Shown: one piece after another, positions 1 through 11,441 of the stretch
Numbering within the stretch: the first letter of the stretch is position 1
Layout: the number at the start of each line of letters is the position of its first letter
Origin: Neocallimastix lanati (nom. inval.)
Taxonomy: Eukaryota > Neocallimastigomycota > Neocallimastigomycetes > Neocallimastigales > Neocallimastigaceae
Direction of reading: 5' to 3'
Assembly (NCBI GenBank): GCA_016946835.1
Contig: JACVTC010000011.1
Span: 632,501-696,500 of the forward strand
DNA: 64,000 nt
Notes under the pieces: generated by a model
The model's input: only the letters and a program-made list of their open reading frames with translations
Told to the model about the DNA's origin: nothing
The model's database searches: none
Translations under genes and position numbers: made by a program

Positions 1-13
1 TTTCTTTGTTTGT

Positions 14-800
14 TTAAACAACAGTAGTATCACCACTACTAATATTATCAGTGTATCCTTTGACAACACATAAAGTGTAAATCTATTCATATATTATAAT
101 AAATTAACATACATATATTTTAATATTAAATATAAATTTTTTTTATATTATTATTTTAATTATATATATAAAGATATATGAATAATTACAGCAACAACTA
201 AATAAATAAGGCTAACAATAAAATTAAAAATACTGAGGCTGAGTATATAACTAATGCAATAATAGATGGAGAAAATTAAATTAACAAAAGTGTAGTAGAA
301 GTACCAAGTTACATGTTGAAGACTATTCTATATAAAATATTATAATTTTTATTATTTAAAAATTTAAACATTTAATTATTTCCTTCTTTTTTTTTTTTTT
401 TATTTTTTTCCTATTCAAATTTTTTATTTATTTTTAACTATTTTTTATGAGTTTTTTTTTTTATTTTCAATATATATTGATATAAATACCTTGTAGGCAC
501 CCCAACAACCAAAACCGGTACAAATTAAGGATAAAATTGTAATAACAAGAGTAATAATCCATTTCCAACTACCTGGGGAAGAAAAGTTTACCAAAATAAA
601 AACCTAATTTTGTAATATATATTTATTTTATTAACATTAATTTTAAACTAAATCATTCTTTTTTTAAAAAAAATTCTACATATATTTATTATCTCTTTTT
701 TACATACAAAGTTGACAAAAGCAAGAATCATAGTACCAATTCTTAAGTCTGTAAGACCTAAGAATTTTTGTGGATGAATAATAGAATTAATAATTTCCAT
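14..800 (-). CDS. Small four-helix integral membrane protein, family not recognised
   Basis: Four exons on the minus strand (800-708, 603-490, 327-190, 82-14), all joined in phase 0 at GT-AG introns, give 137 residues ending in TAA at 16-14. The start is the first ATG of the only frame that stays open through all exons. I see four hydrophobic stretches: one beginning near residue 24 (motif TMILAFVNF), one near 46-66 (IITLVITILSL followed by GCWGAY), one near 77-94 and one near 98-124. A short polar tail follows. The layout recalls small fungal tetraspanning proteins of the LAPTM/MARVEL size class, but I see no diagnostic motif. There is no cleavable signal peptide. The gene lies at the window edge, yet its stop codon is inside, so it looks complete. 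The function is unknown. Confidence 0.6.
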
Positions 801-1833
801 GTTTCTTTCTTTCTTATTATTTTAAAAATTAATACTTTAAAAAATAAATAGTTATTAAATAAATATAAATTCTAAAAAAAAAATGAAAATTCTTCTAAAA
901 AAAAGAAATTAATTATTCCTTTTATATTTTTTTTTTTTGTATATATATTTATTTAAATATCACACTATTTTTTTTTTTTTTTTTGTTAATGTTAAAAAAA
1001 TAAAATAAATTAAATGAAATTAAATTACATGTCAAGATGTTAAAAAAAAAAAAAAGAATTTGGTTAATTTTATATATATTAAGAATAGTATTTAAAGAAT
1101 AGATATATGTTAAATATTATTATATTATAAATATTTATTTATATATAAAAATTTATATTGAATATATTTAAAAAATAAATATTATAATAATGAAGTATAA
1201 TAAATATACTAATTTTTTAATAATTTGTAATTAATAATATATAATACTTTTTTTTTTATTTATTTATTTATTATTTAAATCAAATATATTATTTATTCAA
1301 TATTATTAATTAATCTTAATAAGAATTAATTATACTTTAAAAGTTAAATAAAATTAAAATAATTATAAAAATAGTATAATAATAAATTATATAATATATT
1401 ATTAAATATTGAATGATATATATATTATAATATATTAAATAGTTTTTACTATTAAAGTAAAATGAAAAAAAATTTTTTATTAAAACTTTAATTTTAATTA
1501 ATTCATTTTTAATTTTTAAATTTTTAAAATTTTTTATTTTTAAAAAATATTTTTTATATTGAATATTATGTAAGAAGAAAAAGAAAAAGAAATATTTTCA
1601 TTTTTTTTTATTATAAAAGAAATACAAAATGAATAAAAAATATATATTAAAAAAATTAATAACATTACATAATCATAATAATAAGTAATTATTTAATATA
1701 GATGTTTAAATATAAACCCATCCTAAATATTTTTATATTCATTAATTAACGAATATGAAAAATATTATATGATGTTTAAAATGAATTGATAAACCTATTT
1801 TAATAACAAAAAATAAGAATAATTAATAATTAA

Positions 1834-1882
<49 letters not shown>

Positions 1883-1960
1883 AGTTATATTTATATATGA
1901 AATTAAATAAATCTATAAAGAAAAATGTATTACAAAAAAAATATTAAATATATAAATAAA

Positions 1961-1996
<36 letters not shown>

Positions 1997-2985
1997 AAAA
2001 AATTGAATTATATGGAAATAATGTATAGATAAATATAAAGATAAAAGACCTTTCTTTTTTTTTTTTTTTTTTTTTTATTACTGAAAAAATTGAACACTAT
2101 TCTATATAATAATTAATAATATTTTTTTTTTTTTTTATTTATTTATTAATTATTTTTAAAGATGTTGTATTATATTTTATTATGTTTTTTTTGAAATCGT
2201 AACTTTTAAATATTAACATTTTTTTTAATTTATATCTAATTATTTTAAAAAATGAAAAATATATATAGATATATGAATTTTTATACATAAAGAATATAAA
2301 ATTTAATACGTTTTTATTTTTATGTATCATTTTTTTCATTTTTTTAATATATATATATATATATTTTTTAATTTTTAGATAGTAATTTTAATAACAAGGA
2401 AGGAATATAATAATAGAAATATAATAGAACAAATCAAATCAATAAGCCTTTTTTTTTTTTTTTTTTATTTATGATATATAATTTATGTTTTTTTTTTTTT
2501 TTTTTTTATTCAAGCAATGATAAAAAAAAATTTTTAATTCTAATATCATTTTATAAAAAAATAAATATAAGAATTGAATAGAAAAAATTAATAAAAAAAT
2601 AATAAAAAGAAAAAAAAAATTATTATAAAAAAAAAAATAAGTTCAATGAAAGAAAAAAAAATTAAACCAAAAAAAAAAAAAAATAATAGTATTAAAAAAG
2701 AAATTGTTTAATAAAAATATGACATAAATATAAATATCAATATAAATATAAATGATTTTTAAAATAAAGTCAAAGATAAGGTTATATTCTTAAATTTTTA
2801 TTTTCAATTTTTAGATAGAAATTTTACATTATTATTCTATTTTATTATAAATTAAATAGAGTTTCATTTACATAGTTTACCTAATTAACAAAAATTTTCT
2901 TTTTTATTTTATATATATAAAAAAATAATAAATTTTATTATTGATATAATAAATTATATAATCTCAAAGCTAAAAATATCTTAAA
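801..2985. other. Gene-free A+T desert with homopolymers
   Basis: No open frame here has credible composition. The stretch holds poly-A and poly-T runs, including one A run of more than 40 bases near 1833-1880, a (TA)n tract near 1960-1982 and several T runs near 2050, 2120, 2450 and 2490. The short minus-strand frame at 2139-2339 is K/N/I/Y-only and not believable. This is probably the 5' flank of the membrane-protein gene and the border of the retroelement region. Confidence 0.6.
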
Positions 2986-2989
2986 ACAA

Positions 2990-3420
2990 TAGAAGTTCTT
3001 AATGCCATTATGGAATTATTTAACTTACTGGAGAACACAACTATGAACCTTAATAAATGGGAAAAACTTACCATTATGCTGCTTTATCTAATGAAATTAA
3101 AAGTGTTTCAAATATATTGTAAATTTTAGTGCAAATATCACACCAATTGAATTTTATTGTAATATTAAAAATGAAGTATTAAATAAAATATATAATTTGC
3201 ACAACATCGCGAACAATTTCAATTATAATATAAATCAATCAAATGAAAGCATCAATTTCCATGAAGATAATATTAACCTCGATTTTAATTTTATCAACTT
3301 CAATAAATCGAAAAACAATAATTCTTAAAATTTAAATTTCAAAAGAATTAAAAAAATGCTGTCACATTTGTAAAAAGAATGGTCACAACATTGATCCATA
3401 GCTTTATTAGAAATTTCAAT
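2990..3420 (+). mobile_element. Possible gag remnant with a CCHC-like zinc knuckle
   Basis: Base composition becomes less extreme here. Near 3357-3395 the plus strand reads a short CHICKKNGHN motif, which matches the first three metal ligands (C-x2-C-x4-H) of a retroviral-type zinc knuckle. The fourth cysteine is missing because the frame runs into a TAG stop. Upstream (3130-3330) the frame is N-rich and interrupted by stops. I infer a decayed gag from a retrotransposon. Whether it belonged to the copia or the Ty3 remains nearby cannot be decided, because the copia RT lies on the opposite strand. Confidence 0.35.
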
Positions 3421-3924
3421 ATTTTTATGAATATCATTAATATTGTTATAATGATCATATGTTTTATATTATATAAGTTTTCAGATGAAGCTTTTATCAC
3501 ATATAATTAAGAAAATTTTACTTTAACTATTATTAGTTTTACTTATTTGATGAACTAGGTTTTAACGATTTTACTTTGACCAATAACTTTTTAGGAATTT
3601 TTGATTCAATTTTTGAAAAAATTTTTGTTATTTATTAATTTATTATTAGGAAATTCCCCATTATATACTATTATAAATTTTTTACACTACTACATATTAT
3701 ATTGTGCATATATTTATTATACATTTCATGTGATTATATCATATATAATCACATATATTGATGGCGTACAATTTATATTTATAAAAATTCTATTATTTTA
3801 CTATTATATAAATTTAATTATATAGTTATTATGTGTTAAGTGTAATAATCTTCTATTCTATGCAATAAAGCATTTTTAAACCTTATTGGTCTATTTTATC
3901 TTTTTCTAGTAGTTCTAAAATTTT

Positions 3925-4178
3925 ATGTTTTTTATTATTTATTATTTATTTATTATTTATTTATTATTTATTATTTATTTATTATTTATTTATTAATTAT
4001 TTATTATTTATTATTAATTTATTATTTATTTATTATTATTTATTATTTATTATTTATTATTTATTATTTATTATTTATTATTTATTATTTATTATTTATT
4101 ATTTATTATTTATTATTTATTATTTATTATTTATTATTTATTATTTATTATTTATTATTTATTATTTATTATTTATTT
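3925..4178. repeat. Heptanucleotide (TTATTTA)n array
   Basis: About 250 bases consist almost only of ATTATTT units, with occasional extra TTTA steps in the first half. The same seven-base unit recurs at 9.87-10.29 kb and 10.86-11.01 kb on this strand, and in reverse complement at 12.3-12.6 kb. The array abuts the 3' side of the minus-strand copia remnant. Confidence 0.85.
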
Positions 4179-4469
4179 AGCTTTATTTAAGGGCATTCCA
4201 AAGCTCATTTATTTAAGCTATATTATTTACTTTCAGCTATTGATATAAAGGAAGTTAGGAACTGGAGAAGCGTCCATGAAAAAGCGTATTGAAATAATTC
4301 TCAACAATAATATGTATGTCAGAGTGCCAATGTGGAATACTCAGAATGGCCGGTCAGCAGTGAATATCATTTGCCTATATGGAAATGTGTGATTACCTCA
4401 ATATTCTTACTGCCCCTGAGGGGGGGGGGGGGGGAATACATACAGGAAGTAAAAAAAAAAAAAAAAAAA

Positions 4470-5660
4470 ACTGTTGATATAGATACTAAATGTTGTAATT
4501 TAGAGTACCACGCTATTGGACTACTACTCATAAATATTATAAAGCCTGTAGTTGACCTTTTAGACAGTTTATCACCACTTAAATCTACATCTACATAATT
4601 TCTTAAGTTAATATTCTTACTGAAATTAATTCTATAATATTTTGTACATTTGAGATACCTGAATATCTTTTGTACATTCGCTCAATCTTCATATGTAAGG
4701 TTTTAATTCTTTCTTGAGGCTTTACTTGGTAGTGTATATTATATTTCCTCTAGTTTCTATAGATAAATATAAATATATAAGGCTTCCTGTTCCATGCATA
4801 TATATTGTTTTATTAAACTTTTTTTTCTCTTAACTTTTAATTTTCAGTATACATCATACTTGATACTTCAAGATATTTATCTATGTTAAACCCATAAAAA
4901 AATCTCGTTTGAATATAGTAACTAATGAATAACATAACCATCTTTATATTTAATAAATTGTTAATAAATTTAATACCTATAATGTAATCCACCATTCCCA
5001 AATCACGACTTAAGTTCAATTGATTAGTTATATCTGATTTAATTTTATTAATATTGCTTTTTCTTACAAGCTATCAAAATATCTTCAATATATATAGTTA
5101 TTATGCAAAGAATTTTACTATGCATATTCTTTTAATATATATGCAAGGTTCACTACATGGTCTTTCAAAATTCATACTGATTAATACATTATTTAGTTTA
5201 TTGCTTCACATTCTTCCAGATTGTTTCAACCTATATATGGCTTTTTCTGGCTTTCAAAAGTCTTTTACATAATCCGCACTGCCTTTAGTAATTTTCATGT
5301 AGGTTTCTTCTTCTAATTACGTATTTTGATAAACCTCTATCAACTTGATAAATGTCAAGATTAGCGCAATAGAAATAAAAATAATAACAAGTAACGAGTC
5401 CTTTCTCAATATGGGTTACAATGTTTCTATACCATCCATACCATACATTTGACATGAAGGAAACCGCTCATAACTAATCTAGCTTTGTATTTAGTAAATT
5501 TTTTCTACATTATTACGTCATTTCTTTTATAACTAAAGTCCCATTTTGTTGAAATAATGTTTTTTTCTTTTAATATTCCTCAAACTAAATTATATACACC
5601 TATTTCTTTCATATTATTTAATTCACTGTTAATTGGTTCTAACCATTTTATTTTGTATGA
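4470..5660 (-). mobile_element. Decayed Ty1/copia polymerase (RT and RNase H)
   Basis: Reading the minus strand across frameshifts and stops gives the copia order. A KYKARLV block lies at 5492-5463. A RLKQSG block is near 5240. The catalytic region reads YIEDILIA at about 5098-5074, so the usual YVDD is altered to YIED. Then come DLGMVDYIIGIKF near 5010-4970, a GSLIYL block near 4785 and the RNase H segment GDKLSKRSTTGF near 4580-4540. The copy is broken by many stops and a 15-base G run follows it. No integrase or LTR was recognised. Order and spacing match the pol gene of Pseudoviridae-type retrotransposons, and it cannot be functional. Confidence 0.75.
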
Positions 5661-5861
5661 TCACTAAAAATATTTTTATATGTTTTTTGTAATTCTAATC
5701 CATTTCAATTAAATAAAACAAAATTGAAATTACTACTTACCTTAAACTTTTTTAAAATTTTCATAAGATTCATCATTAAAAAGTTTTCTCTTAAAATCAT
5801 TATTGTAATTTTCATTTTTGGTTTTGTTATTATTAAAATTTATATTTTCTTTATTACTTCC

Positions 5862-6056
5862 TGTCGTTGACTCTCGACGACTTAATGAAGATACTTATGG
5901 TGACTCCTCTCCAATCTCTCTGGTTCTTGATATTTTTTGAGCATTTAATTGAAGGAAAAAGTATTTTCTAAATTCGATCTTCAGGCCGCTTACAACCTAA
6001 ATTCAGATTAATATAGGGCGATGAATATAAAATCGCCTTTACTTGTAAGAATGGTC
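5862..6056 (+). mobile_element. Duplicated fragment of a Ty3/gypsy reverse transcriptase
   Basis: This 195-base stretch is nearly the same as 7116-7310, with about ten mismatches and no gaps. It carries the RT blocks VDSRRLNEDT and FDLQAAYNL. The similarity ends abruptly at both sides. It shares the same premature TGA and the same frameshift after the AYNL block with the longer copy. It therefore looks like a segmental copy of an already dead element rather than an independent insertion. Confidence 0.8.
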
Positions 6057-6349
6057 TTTGTTTACTTACATTTTATTCGTTTTCTTGGTATAATAAATTA
6101 TTATTTTTTGAGTTAATATAATTCGAATTATTATCTTCAATTAAATTTTTTTTTCTTTTTAAGTCAAAAGGTATTTTAATTTTTTTTTTTTTTTTTTAAT
6201 TTATATTTACTTTATTGTTTATATTATTCGGATTATCATTAATAATATTTCTATGTTCAATTTTATTTAAAAATTTCAGGTTTTAATTCATTCAATTTTT
6301 ATTACCTTTATTTACTTTTATCAAATATGGAGAACTATAATCAAGACAG

Positions 6350-6640
6350 TCCATCCTTTAAGGACATTTTAGTTGGTGATCGTCATTTTTTAAAAGATTT
6401 TTAGCTAAAATGGAACTCATTTTTATGGTCCAAACGGATAAATTTGTAAATGACGTAACTAAAACAATTTATATTATTTCTCATTTGTATAGAATCTCTA
6501 TGAATTGGGCTGCTACCTTCACTGAAAAAATTAAGATTCTTCTATTCTTAATTATAATCAATTTGTTGTTTGATAAAAATCGGTTTTTGGAAGTTACAAT
6601 TCTACTTTTATTAACAATCAAAAACTAAGAACAATCAATC
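6350..6640 (+). mobile_element. Ty3/gypsy gag fragment
   Basis: The frame starting at 6410 encodes 72 residues containing a run of the form IYIISHLYRISMNWA. This resembles the core of the retrotransposon gag domain, where a SHL-type helix is followed by A-x2-W-A. The fragment lacks a zinc knuckle and protease. It sits about 0.7 kb upstream of the Ty3 RT remains on the same strand, which is the expected gag-pol order. A run into decayed sequence follows at 6640. Confidence 0.5.
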
Positions 6641-6993
6641 AAATATGAATTGGAGAATATATATACTTCAGTATAATATAATGGAGTATTTCTTTGCAAC
6701 ATATTTTAATTGAATATTTTTTTTTAATATCATATAATTATATTGTTGCGGACTATGTTTGAATATTATTTATTAATATATTACTGTTTATTTTACGTAT
6801 TAATTTATATTTATTTATTAATCATAAAAATACTTTCTTTCAAAGATTTATCAATAACAATATTGATTATATTCTATATTCAATTGATTTTCATTCTCAT
6901 TAGCATATATAACTTATGAAATTGGTTAGGGAAAGAATATTATATATTTATACTGGAAAGGTAATACCACCTTACCTACAACCTCACAATTAC

Positions 6994-7034
6994 ACTATAC
7001 TATACCTAAAACATTGATTAGGGTATAGTATAGT
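6994..7034. repeat. Perfect 13-bp inverted repeat
   Basis: ACTATACTATACC at 6994-7006 is mirrored by GGTATAGTATAGT at 7022-7034 with a 15-base spacer. It lies just before the Ty3 RT remnant. It could form a hairpin or mark an element border. Confidence 0.7.
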
Positions 7035-7063
7035 ATGGTGTGTCAAAAAATCTAAAATCTTAT

Positions 7064-8290
7064 GATGGCGAACCGATTTTTCTTTGTCCTTAAAAAAGAA
7101 TGGCGAACTTCGTCTTGTCGTTGACTCTCGACGACTTAATGAAGATACTTATCGTGACTCCTCTTCAATCCCTCTGGTTCTTGATATTTTTTGAGCATTT
7201 AATTGAAGGAAAAAGTATTGTTTAAATTCGATCTTCAGGACGCTTACAACCTAAATTCAGATTAATAAAGGGCGATGAATATATAATCGTCTTTACTTGT
7301 AAGAATGGTCACTTTTAGCACATGGTTATGCCTTTTGGATTAAAAAAATGAACCCGACATTTTTCAACATTTTATTAATGATGTTTTTAAAGATGTCATA
7401 GGTAAATTTATTTTCTGTTACGTCGATGACGTTATCATTTTTTTCTCCAGATTTAGGAACCCACTACTACGAACACCTCACTATTGTTCTAACCGAATTA
7501 CGCCAAACTGGTCTTTAACGCTATGTTAGAAAAGTATGAATTTTGCATTTCTTCAATTGACTTTCTCCGTCATAATATATCTTCTGAAGGAATTTTTAAT
7601 GGATCCGAAGAAGGTTTCTTCCATTCTCCAATGGTCTGTTCCAACCAACGTTCAGGAACTTCAGTCTTTTCTTGATTTCATAAACAAAGACCGTCGTTAT
7701 ATTCCGGGGATTTGCTTAGTTAGCTCAACCTCTCAATAAACTGTTAAATGAAGAATTTTAAATTTATTTGGTCTTCTGAGGTTCAAATCTACCTGTTGAC
7801 AATATTAAATCAAAATTTTGTTTTACTACTGTTCTTACTTATCCAAATCGTAAACTCCCTTTTATGGTTGAAACTGATAGCAATAATTTTACAATTGGAG
7901 CCGTCCTTTCTCAAAGACGTTCCAACGATAACAAAGTTACATCTTGTTGCCTTCTTTTCATGATCTCTTTCTCCTACAGAAAAGAATTATGCCATTTATA
8001 ACAAAGAACTTCTAGCTATCCTCTCTACTTTCGAACATTGGCGTCATTTACTTAAAGGTACTTCTACTCATTTTACTATCTTTTTTCAGATAATCGAAAC
8101 TTACTTTATCAGAAAAAACTTGAAAAGATGACTCAAAGACTTGTTTGTTGGGTATTATTACCTTTTCCCAATTTAATTTCAAAATTGTTTATTGTTCTGG
8201 TTCTGCTAATAGGTAAATTTGATACATTATCCCGCCAACTTGATTGTGCCTCTTTCAATATTGATTCCTCATTAATATTGAAAGAATAAG
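7064..8290 (+). mobile_element. Decayed Ty3/gypsy RT and RNase H
   Basis: Several plus-strand frames together give the Metaviridae polymerase. KKNGELRLVVDSRRLNEDT begins near 7093. FDLQDAYNL is near 7225-7255, then KGDEY and FTCKNGHF. An intact catalytic YVDD lies at 7419-7430 inside FCYVDDVIIF. A thumb-type block SSEGIF is near 7580. The RNase H start, with VETDSNNFTIGAVLSQ, is near 7866-7914. Stops and frameshifts interrupt the frame many times. No integrase follows. The remnant ends in a strong hairpin at 8283-8332. It is a dead partial copy. Confidence 0.8.
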
Positions 8291-8332
8291 TCGAACCCAT
8301 GACCATTGCTTCATGGGTCCGACTTATTCTTC
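8283..8332. repeat. Long hairpin, 21-bp arms, at the end of the Ty3 remnant
   Basis: The arms at 8283-8303 and 8312-8332 are reverse complements with one mismatch and an 8-base loop. Weaker pairing continues outward (ATTAATATTGA against TCAACTTATCATTAATAT). The arms are much more G+C rich than the surroundings. It may be an element terminus or a folded RNA element. Confidence 0.75.
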
Positions 8333-8339
8333 AACTTAT

Positions 8340-9130
8340 CATTAATATTACTAATATATTTCAAAACTGGTTTCATGATAAAAGAATAAATAGTACGAAC
8401 TTCGAGAATGAAAATATTTTTCTACGTGTCTTTATTAATTAAATAATTTAAAATATTACATAGGTTAATTAATTATATATATATATATATATTTTTTTTT
8501 TAATTTTTAAATATTAATAAAAAAACATATGTTTAATAAAACATATTTTCAGCTTCCAAAAATTCCTTAATACCATAAGTTTTGGCATCGTTTGAAGTAA
8601 TAAACTTCCACTATTTGAAGTTGGACTTTCCAAAAGACGTTAGTCTTTAGCTAAAGTTGTCTCTTGAAGTACTTTTGAATATTAGAATAGAATCAGATTC
8701 TATAAAACTGATATTTGTTGTATATTTATTTATTATAATAATACGAAAGTATTTATGGTTAGTAAGAGAACACGTGAATACATTTGTTATATACATACAA
8801 GTTACACAAAATATTTAAAAGAATTGTTAACATAAATTTATACAACATAAAATAAACATATAAACTAATTTAAATAAAACATGTATATAAATATATTTTA
8901 ATAAATTATAAATATATAAAATAATATGAATAAATATATAGAATAATAATAATAAATACTTTTTATTATTTATTATTTAATATGTAATAAATTTTTGGTA
9001 TTATATAATACTATAATATTATTGTTAGAATATGCGAAATGTATGAAAAATAAAAAAATAAGTTTCAAATGTATTGAAACATATTGTAATATAAATAATG
9101 TATAAGCCACAATATATTAATATAGAACAT
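8340..9130. other. Unassigned flank of the retroelement region
   Basis: From 8540 to 8830 composition is closer to the retroelement remains than to the spacers, for instance around the CACGTG at 8771-8776. I could not read a protein or pair it with a second copy. An LTR is possible but not shown. From 8840 the sequence returns to plain A+T spacer. Confidence 0.35.
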
Positions 9131-9132
9131 TC

Positions 9133-9278
9133 AATTTAGAATAATTAAGTACTAGTATCTTAACAATTATAATTATCATAATAATTGTTAAGAATTAAGA
9201 ATTTAGGTTTTATAATTATGTCAACTTTATTAATATATTTTGTGATAAAGAGTTACTAGCACTTAATTATTCTAAATT
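9133..9278. mobile_element. MITE-like element with 25-bp terminal inverted repeats
   Basis: The arms at 9133-9157 and 9254-9278 are reverse complements with one mismatch. Inside them a second perfect 12-bp hairpin lies at 9159-9170 and 9181-9192. The whole 146-base unit contains no frame. Long outer arms, a small size and no coding capacity are typical of a miniature inverted-repeat element. I could not identify a clear target-site duplication, so chance or an RNA fold remains possible in such A+T-rich DNA. Confidence 0.5.
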
Positions 9279-9869
9279 AAATTCTTTTATATTAATACAA
9301 TGAGGCTAATACATTATTTATATTACATTACATTTTATTACATTAATCTCATATTCACATATTATAACATCATATTCACATATTCTAACAATAATAATCA
9401 TATTTATTATTTTTTATTTTTTATTTATTTTTTATTATTTATTATTATATTTTATATATTATATATATTATTTATTAATTTTTTTTTTATATTTAAATGT
9501 CTTTTAATATTAACATATCATTTATTGTATTTAATTTTTTATGATTATGTAAATTTAAGTATTGTTTTATATATTTATTATTTTATTTTTATTATGAAAA
9601 GCTTAATGCAAAAAGAAATTTTAATATTTTTTTCTTTTTTCTTTTTTTATTTAAATGGGGTAATTCAAAGGAAAAATATTCAAATTTTGGGCTATTTTTT
9701 TTTCCTTTTTTTTTTTTTTTTTTTTTTTTTCACTTTTAGGCATTTTCTTTTTTACTATGAATACACTTTAAAATAAATTTATTTAATTTTGATAAACACT
9801 ACAAACTTTAAATGATAATGTTTTTTAATTTATAATTATTATTACTATTATTTTTTATTATTCAATTAT

Positions 9870-10290
9870 TTATTATTCAATTATTTATTATTAATATTTA
9901 TTATTTATTATTTATTATTTATTATTTATTATTTATTATTTATTATTTATTATTTATTATTTATTATTTATTATTTATTATTTATTATTTATTATTTATT
10001 ATTTATTATTTATTATTAATATTTATTATTTATTATTTATTATTTATTATTTATTATTTATTATTTATAATTTATTATTTATTATTAATATTTATTATTT
10101 ATTGTTTATTATTTATTATTTATTATTTATTATTTATTATTAATATTTATTATTTATTATTTATTATTTATTATTTATTATTTATTATTTATTATTTATA
10201 ATTTATTATTTATTATTTATTATTTATTATTTATTATTTATTATTTATAATTTATTATTTATTATTTATTATTATTTTATTTATTATTTA
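9870..10290. repeat. Long (TTATTTA)n heptanucleotide array
   Basis: About 420 bases of ATTATTT units are interrupted at spaced points by ATTAATATT and ATTTATAATTT variants. The variants recur at similar distances, which suggests a higher-order repeat. It is the largest of four arrays with this unit in the window. Confidence 0.85.
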
Positions 10291-10860
10291 TATTAAATTA
10301 TTTTTTTTTTTCATCTTGCTGATTTAATTAAAAAAAAATTTATTCTTAATTTAATTTTTTCTTCTTCATCTTCTTTTTTAATATTATACATTTTTATTAT
10401 ATATTTTTATATATTTTTTATTTAAAATTAAATGAAATTTAAATTATATATATGTATATTAATATATACTAAAAAAAAAAAAATAATTAATTTCTTGTGA
10501 TGTCACCTCCTTTTCAGTCTTCACTTTAATTAAAATGAAATGTAATATTAAATAATAATTAATGAAAATAATAAAACTAACATATATGTATTTATTAAAC
10601 CTTTTATTTAATAAATAATGTATACAATTAGAATTATCTTAATTTTTATATATCTTAATTAATATACATAACAATATTTAATATGAGCTGCCTTCTATTT
10701 TTGAAAGTCATAAATTGTATATCTTCCATTTAAATGAAGATGAAAAAATTAAAATTGTCTCTAAATTCTAGATATATAAAGAAGATTACTATAAATGGTG
10801 AAGAATTTTATAGTTGTATAATAAACTTTCAATGGGATTAATTAGAATATCATAGTATTA
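10291..10860. other. Spacer with one coding-like patch
   Basis: This is mostly A/T spacer. The plus frame around 10684-10770 reads about 29 residues of balanced composition (ELPSIFESHKLYIF and onward) before a stop, and no exon partner is evident. It may be a gene or transposon relic. Confidence 0.25.
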
Positions 10861-10871
10861 TAAATCTAATT

Positions 10872-11012
10872 ATATATTATTCAATTATTTATTATTCATT
10901 ATTTATTATTTATTATTTACTATTTATTATTTATTATTCATTATTTATTATTTATTATTTATTATTTATTATTTATTATTTATTATTTATTATTTATTAT
11001 TTATTATTTATT
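10872..11012. repeat. (TTATTTA)n array
   Basis: About 140 bases of the same seven-base unit as at 3.9 and 9.9 kb, with a few ATTCATT and ATTTACT variants in its first part. Confidence 0.8.
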
Positions 11013-11289
11013 AATGATAATACTATTTAAAGCAAAATTTATTTTTGTTGTTATTATATAGATAACACTAAAATATCTATATTACATTATAATTTAATAT
11101 ATTATATTTAAAAACAGGGTAAAATTAATTTTAGTAGAAAGAAAATCCAAATTAGAAAAAAAATTTTTATATGAAATTCATATATATTTATTCTATTTAT
11201 TCTATATATGAAATAATTCATTTTTGTATGGTATAGAATAAAATAAAATTATATTTAATAAATAATAAATAATAAAAATAATAAATAAA

Positions 11290-11441
11290 AGTAATAGTAA
11301 TAGTAATAGTAATAGTAATAGTAATAGTAATAGTAATAGTAATAGTAATAGTAATAGTAATAGTAATAGTAATAGTAATAGTAATAGTAATAGTAATAGT
11401 AATAGTAATAGTAATAGTAATAGTAATAGTAATAGTAATAA
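11290..11441. repeat. (AGTAAT)n hexanucleotide microsatellite
   Basis: About 25 near-perfect copies of AGTAAT in 152 bases. Read on the minus strand it would encode only tyrosine, so the open frame across it is an artefact of the repeat. The lack of sequence decay suggests recent expansion. Confidence 0.95.

Noticed and set aside
4332-4598. 88-residue plus-strand frame across the G and A runs
   Set aside because: It is antisense to the copia RNase H and contains poly-G and poly-K from homopolymers.
9300-9776. 158-residue plus-strand open frame
   Set aside because: It is almost only F, Y, I and L from T-rich DNA and crosses a long T run, with no domain and no exon partner.
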